NCBI GenBank assembly: GCA_009838915.1
Contig: VXQT01000025.1
Coordinates: 1-64,000, forward strand
Direction of reading: 5' to 3'
DNA from: Chloroflexota bacterium
GTDB taxonomy: Bacteria > Chloroflexota > Dehalococcoidia > Bin125
Length of the DNA: 64,000 nt
Part shown: positions 1 to 7,860 of the stretch, in pieces
Position numbering within the stretch: the first letter of the stretch is position 1
Layout of the letters: the number at the start of each line of letters is the position of its first letter
The notes under the pieces: model-generated
Database searches by the model: none
Told to the model about the DNA's origin: nothing
Seen by the model: the letters and a program-made list of their open reading frames with translations, nothing else
Made by a program: the position numbers and the translations under genes

Positions 1-500
1 TGCGCCGTAGTCACTTGACCTGCGCTACGCCACGCGCATGCACTGCTGAACGAAAACCAGTCCCCGAGGTAGTTGCGCACCTCGAGGCTCCCGTTCGTGC
101 CGCACGCCGCACTGTTCCATCCCCGAGGCAAATCGGGGACCGGCCCCAGGCTGTGCCTGAGACCGAGCGCAGTCATCTCTGCATGTCATCAGAACCACAC
201 ACGTACCCCTCGCGCCTCACCGGCTGCAGCAAGCAACCGACTCACGCGAGAGTTTCCCGCAGCCCCCCTTGATGTCTCGGAGCGGGCCTTGGCGACCCGT
301 TCCAGGGGGGATGCTGTGGACGCATCTCATCACTATGTCCCTTGTCAAGGCGCATCCCGAGGTCGGTCGCCCCGACGCGTTGCGGGGACGGTCGAACGAG
401 GGGTGCAAGAGCCAATGTTAGACATCCGGCTCGTCGGATGTCAACAAGCGGTTTACACATCCGGCGTTGCGTGCGGGAGCGAAATCAGGGCTCCATTCGG
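1..500. other. Non-coding stretch without a recognisable gene
   Basis: The open frames here are short, overlap on both strands and resemble no family I know. I see no tRNA, tmRNA, RNase P or SRP RNA signature. Two small inverted repeats are visible: CCCCGA-GGCAAA-TCGGGG at about 121-138 and a stronger one at 421-442. The left part may be the 3' flank of a gene outside the window. Confidence 0.5.
421..442 (-). terminator. Perfect 8-bp hairpin downstream of the DUF169 gene
   Basis: GACATCCG and CGGATGTC pair perfectly around a six-base loop. The hairpin lies about 60 bases past the stop of the minus-strand DUF169 gene. No clear U-run follows on that strand, so it could be a weak terminator, an mRNA-stabilising hairpin or an operator. 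Confidence 0.3.
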
Positions 501-1322
501 CTAGAACCGGTCCTGGTAGGACCTCGCCAGCGACTCGGAGGGATCGGCCTGGATGCCGAGCGGCGGGATGGGGTAGCGCAGCCCGTTGCGCGAGAGCTTG
601 TCCAGGCCGTCGAGCAGCTTGGGCAAGTAGCGCGGCGGGATCGCCATCAGCAGCTCGTCGTCTTGGACGCCGCCGAATCGGCGCTCGGCGTAACAGGGAA
701 TGCTCAGCGACGGCTCGCCGGTGCGCAGCGCGCGACCCCAGCTATCGGCGCAGGCCGACTCGCCGACCGAGGCGAACTCGAACTTCTTGAAACCCGAGAA
801 CTGCAGCCCGTTGATCAGGATGATCATCTGTCCTGGCGTGCCGTAGAGCAGCACCACGTCGGGCGGATCGAGCCGGCCGGTTGCGATCGGCGAGAGCGCC
901 AGTGCGGCGTAACGGCCGTAAGGCAGCACGTCCATGGCCTGCTGATGGGCGATCGCGTCTTCGTCGGTCTCGAACCAGACGTTGGTCATGGTCGTGCGCA
1001 GACGCCACTCGCCGTCGTCCTCGTTCGGATGCAGGCCGACAGGGGCGCCGCATTGCGCACCGATCAGGTCGTCCATCGTCACACCGAGCGTGAAGTTGAG
1101 CCAACGCGCCTGCGCGACGAGCTGGTCGAGCGCGTACTTGGTCTGCGGCCGCCGCACCCGTTCGACGGCCAGCATCTCGTCGACGGTCTCGAACATCTTC
1201 ATCCCGACCGGCGTCGCGGTCAGGCGCAGGTAGCGCTGCAATCCGGCGACGATGCCGGGCCAGTCGTAGCTGTCGGGCTCGGGCGGCGCGTCGGGGGCGA
1301 CGCCGACGGTTGCTGTGGTCAT
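501..1322 (-). CDS. DUF169 family protein
   Basis: A soluble protein of about 273 residues resembling the DUF169 (COG2043) family, whose biochemical role is not established. The visible family features are the early 'TATPVGMKMF' segment, a central 'PYGRYAALALSPI' stretch, and 'PDVVLLYGTPGQMIILINGLQ' followed by a Cys-containing region. The ORF track starts at a GTG six bases upstream, but ATG at 1322 has GGAGAA eight bases before it and is preferred. There is no signal peptide or membrane segment. It is divergent from the CoA-transferase at 1531, with a palindromic repeat between them. The family assignment is fairly confident; the function is unknown. Confidence 0.75.
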   Translation of the reverse strand: MTTATVGVAPDAPPEPDSYDWPGIVAGLQRYLRLTATPVGMKMFETVDEMLAVERVRRPQTKYALDQLVAQARWLNFTLGVTMDDLIGAQCGAPVGLHPNEDDGEWRLRTTMTNVWFETDEDAIAHQQAMDVLPYGRYAALALSPIATGRLDPPDVVLLYGTPGQMIILINGLQFSGFKKFEFASVGESACADSWGRALRTGEPSLSIPCYAERRFGGVQDDELLMAIPPRYLPKLLDGLDKLSRNGLRYPIPPLGIQADPSESLARSYQDRF

Positions 1323-1420
1323 GTTCACTTCTCCATCGGTGCTCTGTCGGACTGAGTGGCATGGTACGCGGTACTTCGGAGTCTCCTACTCAGTCCCACA
1401 CTTGCGGGAGCACTGTTTCC

Positions 1421-1467
1421 CTCTCCCCCCGCTTCCGCGGGGGGAGATGCCGAAGGCAGAGGGGGGC
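1421..1467. repeat. G/C-rich palindromic repeat (type A)
   Basis: CTCTCCCCCCGC-ttcc-GCGGGGGGAG hairpin followed by the family tail TGCCGAAGGCAGAGGGGGGC. It lies between the divergent DUF169 and CoA-transferase genes. The same unit recurs at least ten times in the window in both orientations. Confidence 0.85.
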
Positions 1468-1530
1468 AGCCCGTACCGCTCCCTATGATGGTGAGCAGTT
1501 GCCGCCACCGGACCGCGAGAGGATTCCCCC

Positions 1531-2754
1531 ATGCCAGCACTTGACGGAATGCGCGTCCTTGACATGACCCAATACGAGGCGGGAACCTCCTGCACCCAGG
1601 CGGTGGCCTGGCACGGCGCCGACGTGGTCAAGATCGAACAACCCGGGGTCGGAGATCCGGGGCGCGGCATCGCCTGGGGCGACGGCAAGGACTCGCCCTA
1701 CTTCATCAACTGGAACGCGAACAAGCGATCGGTCACGATCAACCTCCGCGAGGAACGCGGGCGGGCGCTGCTGTTCGAGATGCTGCCTCACTACGACGTC
1801 TTCGTCGAGAACTACGGCCCCGGAGTGATGGAGAAGCTGGGGCTGACCTACGAGGCGCTCAAGGAAGTTCATCCGAGCATCATCTATGCGCGGCTCAAGG
1901 GCTTCGGGTTGACCGGTCCCTACGCCGACGTGAAGTGCTTTGATCCGGTGGCGCAGAACGCGGCCGGCGCATTCTCGGTGACCGGCACCGAGGACGGACC
2001 GCCGATGAAGCCCGGCGCGTGCGTCGGCGACTCAGGCACCGGGATGCAGCTCGCCTTCGCGATCACGTCGGCCTACGTGCAGAAGCTGCGCACGGGCGAG
2101 GGGCAGCACATCGAGATCTCAATGCAGGAGGCGATGACCTACTACATGCGCACGCCGGTCGCGAACACGCCCGGCTCCGGCTGGGGTGAGATCGCCGCGG
2201 AGCGCCGCGGCAACGCCTGGGCCGGGCCCACGGACCTCTATCCCTGCAAACCGCTGCCCGGATCCAACGGCGCCAACGACTACCTCTACATGATCGCGCT
2301 GACGACGCGGATGTGGGACACGCTCTGCGCGGCGATGGATCGTCCCGATCTGACGGTCGATCCGCGCTTCTGCGACGAGGCGGCGCGGGTCGAGCACTCG
2401 GAGGAACTCAAGGCCGAGATTCGCGCCTGGACGATGCAGCACACCAAGTGGGAGGCGATGGACATCCTGGGCAGCGCCGGGGTGCCATGTTCGGCCACGC
2501 ACGACACTTACGACCTCTTCCACAACCCGCACTTCGAGGAGCGCGGATTCATCCAGGACATCGAGCATCCCCAGCACGGCCCGATTCGCCTGCTCGGCTG
2601 GGCGCCGATCATGGAGAAGAGCAGCGTGCCGATGAAGGCCGCGCCGCTGCTCGGCGAGCACACGCAGGAAGTGCTCTGCGATGACCTGGGCATCGCTGGC
2701 GCGGAGTTCTCCCGGCTGGAAGCCGAAGGCATTGTCAGCTCTTGCGGCGACTGA
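1531..2754 (+). CDS. CaiB/BaiF (family III) CoA-transferase
   Basis: A 407-residue family III CoA-transferase, which moves CoA between an acyl-CoA donor and a carboxylic acid acceptor in the cytoplasm. The N-terminal Rossmann signature 'GMRVLDMTQYEAGTSCTQA...GADVVKIEQPGVGDPGR' is present, as is 'NKRSVTINL' and the conserved 'VFVENYGPGVMEKLGLTYE', which carries the Asn/Tyr region near the family's catalytic Asp. Substrate cannot be predicted. The protein is closely similar to the product at 5541 over its whole length, with an almost identical first 40 residues, so the two are recent paralogues. The ATG at 1531 has GAGAGGA upstream. Confidence 0.92.
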   Translation: MPALDGMRVLDMTQYEAGTSCTQAVAWHGADVVKIEQPGVGDPGRGIAWGDGKDSPYFINWNANKRSVTINLREERGRALLFEMLPHYDVFVENYGPGVMEKLGLTYEALKEVHPSIIYARLKGFGLTGPYADVKCFDPVAQNAAGAFSVTGTEDGPPMKPGACVGDSGTGMQLAFAITSAYVQKLRTGEGQHIEISMQEAMTYYMRTPVANTPGSGWGEIAAERRGNAWAGPTDLYPCKPLPGSNGANDYLYMIALTTRMWDTLCAAMDRPDLTVDPRFCDEAARVEHSEELKAEIRAWTMQHTKWEAMDILGSAGVPCSATHDTYDLFHNPHFEERGFIQDIEHPQHGPIRLLGWAPIMEKSSVPMKAAPLLGEHTQEVLCDDLGIAGAEFSRLEAEGIVSSCGD

Positions 2755-2949
2755 TGGTCCAGTTCGCTTGCGTGAAGACACAAAGCGAAGGTACATACAT
2801 ACTGTCGGTAGACATCACAGTTACAACACAATCATGTGGGCATCTGAGCAGTCCGGAGCAGCAGTAGTCCTACATTGAGCGCTCATGTACCATACGGCGA
2901 CTGCCCCGAACTGACCATTCGGTAGGCGAGACAACGAGAGCTCGACCTT

Positions 2950-2954
2950 GGGAG
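2950..2954 (+). promoter_or_regulatory. Shine-Dalgarno site that places the true start at 2960
   Basis: GGGAG five bases before ATG 2960. That ATG opens the short signal-peptide frame, whereas the long frame's TTG start at 3045 has no comparable site. This supports 2960 as the original start of the binding-protein gene. Confidence 0.5.
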
Positions 2955-2959
2955 TAGTT

Positions 2960-3034
2960 ATGCGCCGGTTACATCGATTGAGCCCCCTCCGTTCGAGACA
3001 ATTCGCAATCGCGATCGCGCTGTTGCTGACCTTA
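2960..3034 (+). pseudogene. Signal-peptide coding segment, out of frame with the following gene
   Basis: Translates as MRRLHRLSPLRSRQFAIAI-ALLLTL, a textbook n-region plus hydrophobic core. It sits one frame away from the long ORF that begins just after a TAA at 3033-3035. Removing one A from the AAA at 3034-3036 would join the frames as ALLLTL-SAGLTSFSLLNDAHA, a plausible secretion signal ending in an AHA-like cleavage site. I read this as the 5' end of the gene at 3045, split by a single-base insertion that is either real or a sequencing error. Confidence 0.6.
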
Positions 3035-3044
3035 AAGCGCGGGA

Positions 3045-5399
3045 TTGACCAGCTTCTCGCTGCTCAACGACGCGCACGCGCATCCGGGTTCCGAAGACCC
3101 AACAGTCCGCGCGTCGGTGCTCAAGAGCGATGACGGGTCGGTCCGGGTCAGCGTGCAGACGCTGGGCGCCGACGGCGAATGGGGCGAGCGGCTGTTGCCG
3201 AACAGGCGCGTGGTCCCAACCGATGCGCCGACGGACACCTGGCTGCCCAGCTCGTCCGTCGACATCGCCGGCGGCGAGCCGGCGCCGCTCTTCTGTGTGG
3301 TCGCCCACGGCGCGCCCGACGACCGATTCTGGGTCAAGTTCCGCGCCTACCTGTTCCAGTCGGCAGCCTTGACCGACACTAACCTGCGATTTGAGACCCA
3401 CCTCGACGGCGCTGACCAGGCCGCAGCGCTCGAGCGCTGCCTCGCCGACGGTGCCGCGGTCGTCGCATCGACCCTGGCCAGTCCCGACGACGTCAAGGAG
3501 ACGTTGCTCAAGGCCAGGGAGATGGAAGTGCGCGTCGTCACATTCAATGCCGGCGTCGAGCACGCTGAAGACGTGGGCTCCCAGGTCCACATCGCGCTCA
3601 ACGACCGCGCAGCCGGTGAGCTGGCCGGACGCCAGTTCAACGAGCGCGGCATCAGTGGTCAGGTCGGCTGCCTGATCCACGAGCGGGACAATCTCAGCCT
3701 CGAACACCGCTGCGACGGTCTTGAAGCCACCTACGCAGGCGCCGGCGTCACGCGCATCCAGCTCGAAGAGGTCGCGTCGCATCGGCAACACGATCCCACC
3801 GCTCATGACCTCTTCATTCAAACGATTGCGAACGAGTTCATCGACCAGGGTCGGTCGCGGTACGACGCCGTGCTCACGCTCAGCGCGGACAGCATGGAGC
3901 ACGCCCTGCGCGCCGTTGAACGCCTGGAGGGCGGAGCCGGCGACCTGCGGCTCGCCTCGGTCGGCGCCTCTCGCGAAGACCTGGCCGCGTTCCCCGATGC
4001 GTTGCTCGAACAACATCTCGACGTGTTGATCAGCGACAGCGTCGACACCCAGGGATTCTTCGTCGCAAGCGCGATGCACCTGTCCCACAAACTGCACCAC
4101 GCGGTGTACATCAACCAGCCTCAGCTCTGGCTGGCTGATCCCTCGTTGGCCGGCATGGATACGGCCGGCGAGAATGCCCAGGCGGTTGCGGCCGCCTCCG
4201 CCTCGCTCGATCGGCTCATCGCTGAGTCCATGGTCAGCGACTCTGAGGACCACGCCGCGAACGTCCGCGTCGCCGCACTCAAGCGTGCAGATGGATCGAT
4301 CGTTTTCGCAATTCAGTCAATGGATGCTGACGGTGGTTGGAACCAACGGCAGTTGCCTCAACTGCGCGTCCTGGCCGCCGACGCGCCGAGCGGCATCTGG
4401 CATCTGAGTTCCGGAGTTGAACTTCCCGCTGAGGAAGAACCGGAGGGACCGCTCTTCTGCGTGGTCGCGCACGGTTCAAAGGCGGACCGCTACTGGCAGG
4501 TCGCGCGCGCCTACATGCACGTGTCCGCGCACCTGGCCGACGCCAACTACCGCTTCGAGTCGCATCTCGACGGCGCCGACCAGGCGGCCGCGATCGATCA
4601 GTGCAGCGCCGACGGCGCGGCCGTGATCGCCTCCACGCTCGCCGATCCCGACGCAGTCACCGACTCGCTGCTGGCCGCCAAGGCGGCGGGCGCTCGAATC
4701 GTCACATTCAACTCCGGCGCGAGCTTCGCCGCTGCCGCCGGCTCCGAGATTCACGTCGCCCTCGACGACCGCGAAGCGGGCGTCCGGGCCGCCCAGCGCA
4801 TCAGCGCGCTCGGCGTCAGCGGACCGATCGTCTGCGTCATGCACGAACAGGGCAACGTCGGGCTCGAGGAGCGCTGCGAAGGACTGGAAGCCACTTACCA
4901 GGGCGAGAGCGTGCGCCGGCTGCACCTGACCGAGGGCGCATCGGATGAAGAGGTCGTCGAAGAGCTGATCGCCAAGCTGACCGATCCCGAATGGGCCGAT
5001 GTCCAGATGGCGATGACGCTGAACGCCAACACGCTGTTCAACGCGCTGAAGGCCTTCGACCGGATCTACGCCGACAGCGGCCACACGATCCGAATCCTGC
5101 CGATCGGCTCGCACGTCGATCTCCGGCTCACCGATCTCGCAGCCAGGCAGCGCCATATGGCGTCGCTGTTCAACGACAGTGTCGAGTCGCAGGGCTTCCT
5201 CGTCCTGAGCGCGATGCTGTTCGTCCAGAACAGCCACACGCCGCCCGAGCTGATCGGCAGCCCGCAACTCTGGCTGGCCACGCCGTTCGCGCTCAACGCA
5301 TCGAGGGCGCAGCAGGATGTCGCGCGGACCCGAATGTTCGTGCAAACGCTCCTGCGCTACGTGGCCGAGGCGGCCGCCGACGACGAGGAAGGTCCTTAG
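3045..5399 (+). CDS. Tandem periplasmic-binding-domain protein (two sugar-binding-like units)
   Basis: A 784-residue product built from two similar halves. Each half has a segment of about 50-70 residues ('VRASVLKSDDGSVRVSVQ' / 'VRVAALKRADGSIVFAIQ'), then a Peripla_BP_4-like type I binding fold starting 'LFCVVAHG' near residues 82 and 470. Each fold contains 'SHLDGADQAAA..(Q/R)C.ADGAAV(I/V)ASTLA.PD' and 'RIVTFN(S/A)G'. Such folds normally bind sugars or small ligands for ABC transporters or sensors, but no permease or ATPase gene is adjacent. The TTG start lacks a signal peptide; a matching one lies upstream in another frame (see 2960-3034). Type B-like spacing repeats follow the stop directly. 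Fold confidence is good; ligand unknown. Confidence 0.8.
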   Translation: MTSFSLLNDAHAHPGSEDPTVRASVLKSDDGSVRVSVQTLGADGEWGERLLPNRRVVPTDAPTDTWLPSSSVDIAGGEPAPLFCVVAHGAPDDRFWVKFRAYLFQSAALTDTNLRFETHLDGADQAAALERCLADGAAVVASTLASPDDVKETLLKAREMEVRVVTFNAGVEHAEDVGSQVHIALNDRAAGELAGRQFNERGISGQVGCLIHERDNLSLEHRCDGLEATYAGAGVTRIQLEEVASHRQHDPTAHDLFIQTIANEFIDQGRSRYDAVLTLSADSMEHALRAVERLEGGAGDLRLASVGASREDLAAFPDALLEQHLDVLISDSVDTQGFFVASAMHLSHKLHHAVYINQPQLWLADPSLAGMDTAGENAQAVAAASASLDRLIAESMVSDSEDHAANVRVAALKRADGSIVFAIQSMDADGGWNQRQLPQLRVLAADAPSGIWHLSSGVELPAEEEPEGPLFCVVAHGSKADRYWQVARAYMHVSAHLADANYRFESHLDGADQAAAIDQCSADGAAVIASTLADPDAVTDSLLAAKAAGARIVTFNSGASFAAAAGSEIHVALDDREAGVRAAQRISALGVSGPIVCVMHEQGNVGLEERCEGLEATYQGESVRRLHLTEGASDEEVVEELIAKLTDPEWADVQMAMTLNANTLFNALKAFDRIYADSGHTIRILPIGSHVDLRLTDLAARQRHMASLFNDSVESQGFLVLSAMLFVQNSHTPPELIGSPQLWLATPFALNASRAQQDVARTRMFVQTLLRYVAEAAADDEEGP

Positions 5400-5401
5400 C
5401 G

Positions 5402-5457
5402 AGGGGAGCCCCCCTCTGCCTTCGGCATCTCCCCCCGCTGCGCGGGGGGAGAGGGGA
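5402..5457. repeat. G/C-rich palindromic repeat (type A)
   Basis: Full-length copy: GAGCCCCCCTCTGCCTTCGGCATCTCCCCCCGC-tgc-GCGGGGGGAGAGGGG. It begins two bases after the stop of the binding-protein gene, in reverse orientation to the copy at 1421. Confidence 0.88.
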
Positions 5458-5540
5458 ACTAGGTGTGCGGCGTCCGCTGCCGTCCGACTAGTATGCAGGT
5501 GACTCATCGGCGCGCGCCGCGCCTGTAGGAGGACCTGACG

Positions 5541-6773
5541 ATGCCGGCACTTGATGGAATGCGGATCCTTGACATGACCCAGTACGAGGCGGGGACTTCG
5601 TGCACACAGGCGCTGGCCTGGCTGGGCGCGGACGTGGTCAAGGTCGAGCAGCCCGGCGTCGGCGACCCGGGACGCGGCGTGCGCACCGGGACGCTCAACT
5701 CCCCCTACTTCATCAATTGGAACTCCAACAAGCGCTCGGTCACGATCAACCTGCAGGACCCCAAGGGCCGCGAGCTGCTGTTGGAAATGCTGCCCCACTA
5801 CGACGTCTTCGTCGAGAACTACGGTCCCGGCGTGATGGAGCGGCTCAACCTGACCTACGACGTGATGAAAGAGGTCAACCCCTCGATCATCTACGCCCGA
5901 CTCAAGGGCTTCGGACTCTCCGGACCCTGGGCCGACTACAAGTGCTTCGACATGATCGCCCAGGCCGCGGCTGGCGCGTTCTCGGTCACCGGCGAGCCCG
6001 ACGGTCCGCCGATGCTGCCCGGCTCGACCGTGGGCGACTCAGGCACCGGCGTCGAACTGGCGCTCTCGATCACCGCCGCCTACGTGCAGAAGCAGCGCAC
6101 CGGCGAGGGCCAGTTCATCGAGATCACGATGCAGGAGGCGATGACCTACTTCATGCGCACGCGGATCGCGTACGCCGAGTGGGGCGAGAAGGTCGCGCCG
6201 CGCCGAGGCAACGCGGCCGGCGCGCCGACCGACCTCTACCCCTGCAAGTCGACGCCCGAGAGCGAGGCGCGCGGCGGCAACAACGACTGGGTCTACATCA
6301 TGGTCGTGACCAGCCGCATGTGGGACACACTCTGCGCCGCCATCGACCGTCCCGAGCTGCTGGTCGACCCGCGCTTCGAGGACATGTGGAAGCGCAACGA
6401 GAACGGCAAGGAGCTCTACGCCGAAATTTCGAAGTGGACCAAAACGCGGACCAAGTGGGAAGTGATGGAGGAGCTGGGCGCGGCCGGCGTGCCTTGCTCG
6501 GCGGTGCTCGACACCTACGACCTGTTCCACAACCCCCACTTCGAGGAGCGTGGCTTCGTCCACGACCTTGAGCACCCGGCCCACGGCAACATCCGCCTGC
6601 TCGGCTGGGCGCCGAAGATGTCCAAGAGCGACGTGCCGCTCGAGCGCGCCCCGCTGCTCGGCGAGCACACGGCCCAGGTCCTCTCCGACGACCTCGGCCT
6701 CTCCGCCGGAGACCTCCAGGAGATGGAAGCCACCGGCATCATCGGCGGCGAACCGGTCTTCCCCGCCAAGTAG
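5541..6773 (+). CDS. CaiB/BaiF (family III) CoA-transferase
   Basis: A 410-residue paralogue of the enzyme at 1531, sharing 'MPALDGMRILDMTQYEAGTSCTQALAW', 'NSNKRSVTINLQDPKGRELL', 'VFVENYGPGVMERLNLTYD' and 'DTYDLFHNPHFEERGF'. The reaction is CoA transfer between an acyl-CoA and a carboxylate; the substrate is unknown. TAGGAGG lies nine bases before the ATG, and TAGTAT at about 5489 is a plausible -10 box, so it probably has its own promoter. Together with 1531 it flanks the binding-protein gene, which suggests duplication and divergence around it. Confidence 0.92.
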   Translation: MPALDGMRILDMTQYEAGTSCTQALAWLGADVVKVEQPGVGDPGRGVRTGTLNSPYFINWNSNKRSVTINLQDPKGRELLLEMLPHYDVFVENYGPGVMERLNLTYDVMKEVNPSIIYARLKGFGLSGPWADYKCFDMIAQAAAGAFSVTGEPDGPPMLPGSTVGDSGTGVELALSITAAYVQKQRTGEGQFIEITMQEAMTYFMRTRIAYAEWGEKVAPRRGNAAGAPTDLYPCKSTPESEARGGNNDWVYIMVVTSRMWDTLCAAIDRPELLVDPRFEDMWKRNENGKELYAEISKWTKTRTKWEVMEELGAAGVPCSAVLDTYDLFHNPHFEERGFVHDLEHPAHGNIRLLGWAPKMSKSDVPLERAPLLGEHTAQVLSDDLGLSAGDLQEMEATGIIGGEPVFPAK

Positions 6774-6786
6774 CCCGCGTTCCCCG

Positions 6787-6933
6787 CTGCCCCCTGGGGG
6801 GAAGCTCCCGCGTAGCGGGTGAAGGGGGGAACGCCCCACGAACCGCGTGCGGCGAGCCCCCCTCTGTCCCCCCGCCTTCGCGGGGGCAGGCTCTACGGGA
6901 CATCTCCCCCCGCTCGCGCGGGGGGAGAGGGGA
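6787..6933. repeat. Composite of two palindromic repeat units
   Basis: Two G/C-rich palindromes in series: CTGCCCCCTGGGGGGAAGCTCCCGCGTAGCGGG (about 6787-6833), and a type A-like unit at about 6854-6933 that contains an extra CCCCGCCTTCGCGGGG hairpin. The last unit ends GGGGGGAGAGGGG six bases before the ATG at 6939, so it also supplies the ribosome binding site of the next gene. Confidence 0.8.
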
Positions 6934-6938
6934 ATCAG

Positions 6939-7442
6939 ATGCTCCAAGGCCTCCCGCCAATCCTCCCCGTTGGCCCCATCCGAGCCCTGATCCTCGGCTC
7001 CTTCCCCAGCGTCCAATCGCTGGAGCGGCAGCAGTACTACGCCCACCCGCAGAACTGGTTCTGGCGCGTGTTGCAGCATTGCGGCGTCGTTGACGACGCC
7101 GGCGCACCCTACGCGGAGCGGGTCGCGCAAGTCAGGGCCAGGCAGATCGCAATCTGGGACCTGTACGAGCGAGTGCGTCGCGAAGGCTCGGGCGACGACC
7201 AGATCCGCGACGCCGTCCCCAACCGGATCGGCGACTTGCTGGAGTCGAGGGACCCGTTCCCAATCCTGCTCAACGGCCGTCGGCTGAAAGAGTTCCGCCG
7301 AGCGTTCCCCGACATCGAGGCGGAGTTGATCGCGCTGCCCAGCACGAGTCCGCGCCCGCTGCATTGGAACACCGAGGCATCGAGGTCGGCGGCGATCGGC
7401 GAGTGGTACGCGGCACTCTCCATCAACGCTGAATCGGGATAG
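6939..7442 (+). CDS. DNA-deoxyinosine glycosylase (uracil-DNA glycosylase superfamily)
   Basis: About 167 residues. 'IRALILGSFPSVQSLERQQYYAHPQNWFWRVLQ' matches the start of the hypoxanthine/mismatch-specific DNA glycosylases of the UDG superfamily: GSFPS resembles motif A, and YYAHPQNWFW is the family hallmark. 'ALPSTSPRPLHW' near the C-terminus corresponds to the motif 2 loop. The expected role is excision of deaminated bases in base-excision repair. The ORF track begins at 6819, but the first 40 codons are translated repeat sequence; ATG 6939 starts the family homology. Its Shine-Dalgarno is the GAGAGGGG end of the repeat. Confidence 0.8.
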   Translation: MLQGLPPILPVGPIRALILGSFPSVQSLERQQYYAHPQNWFWRVLQHCGVVDDAGAPYAERVAQVRARQIAIWDLYERVRREGSGDDQIRDAVPNRIGDLLESRDPFPILLNGRRLKEFRRAFPDIEAELIALPSTSPRPLHWNTEASRSAAIGEWYAALSINAESG

Positions 7443-7470
7443 GGTTGCCGGACGATCGGAGAGCGTCGCC

Positions 7471-7755
7471 ATGCCGATGTACGACCCGCCGCATCCCGGT
7501 GAGAACGTCTGGTACGAGTGCATCGAACCCTTAGGCATGGCCATTGCCGAAGCCGCTGACCAACTCGACATGGACCTGCGGCAGCTCGCCGCCATTGTGG
7601 ATGGTCGCGAGCCGATCACACTCAATGTCGCCCGACGCCTGAGCCTGGTCTTCGGCAGCACGACGGACTTCTGGCTGCGGCTGCAGGACTCCTACGACAA
7701 CGCGCCGGTTCGCAAGCAAGGCAAGGCCAACGAACGCATCCACGACGCAGGGTGA
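7471..7755 (+). CDS. HigA-family antitoxin-like HTH protein (no toxin partner)
   Basis: A 94-residue protein with the HigA/VapI pattern: 'PPHPGENVWYECIEPLGMAIAEAADQLDMDLRQLAAIVDGREPITLNVARRLSLVFGSTTDFWLRLQDSYD'. The HTH spans about residues 25-60. Members normally bind their own promoter and neutralise a HigB-type RNase. No HigB-like ORF lies on either side, so this is an orphan regulator or a solitary antitoxin. CGGAGAG precedes the ATG, and TAGGGT overlapping the previous stop codon may be a -10 box. Confidence 0.8.
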   Translation: MPMYDPPHPGENVWYECIEPLGMAIAEAADQLDMDLRQLAAIVDGREPITLNVARRLSLVFGSTTDFWLRLQDSYDNAPVRKQGKANERIHDAG

Positions 7756-7860
7756 ATGGCAACGCACGATCTGTTGTCCATAGCACACCAGCTTCAAACT
7801 TCTGTGCTACTCTGGTGCACGACGCAACCCGGCAATCTAATCGCACAGAGGTAGTGCCAA

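Noticed and set aside
1-500. Structured RNA gene such as RNase P RNA or tmRNA
   Set aside because: None of the conserved core motifs of these RNAs could be found on either strand.
3020-3048. Programmed frameshift joining the signal peptide to the binding protein
   Set aside because: Only a three-base A run is present, with no slippery heptamer or downstream pseudoknot that I can see; a plain indel is simpler.
2958-4253. Long minus-strand ORF of 431 codons
   Set aside because: It is antisense to the binding-protein gene, has Arg/Val-rich composition typical of shadow frames in GC-rich DNA and no family resemblance.
4476-5798. Long minus-strand ORF of 440 codons
   Set aside because: It runs antisense through the binding-protein gene, a repeat and the start of a CoA-transferase gene. 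A shadow.
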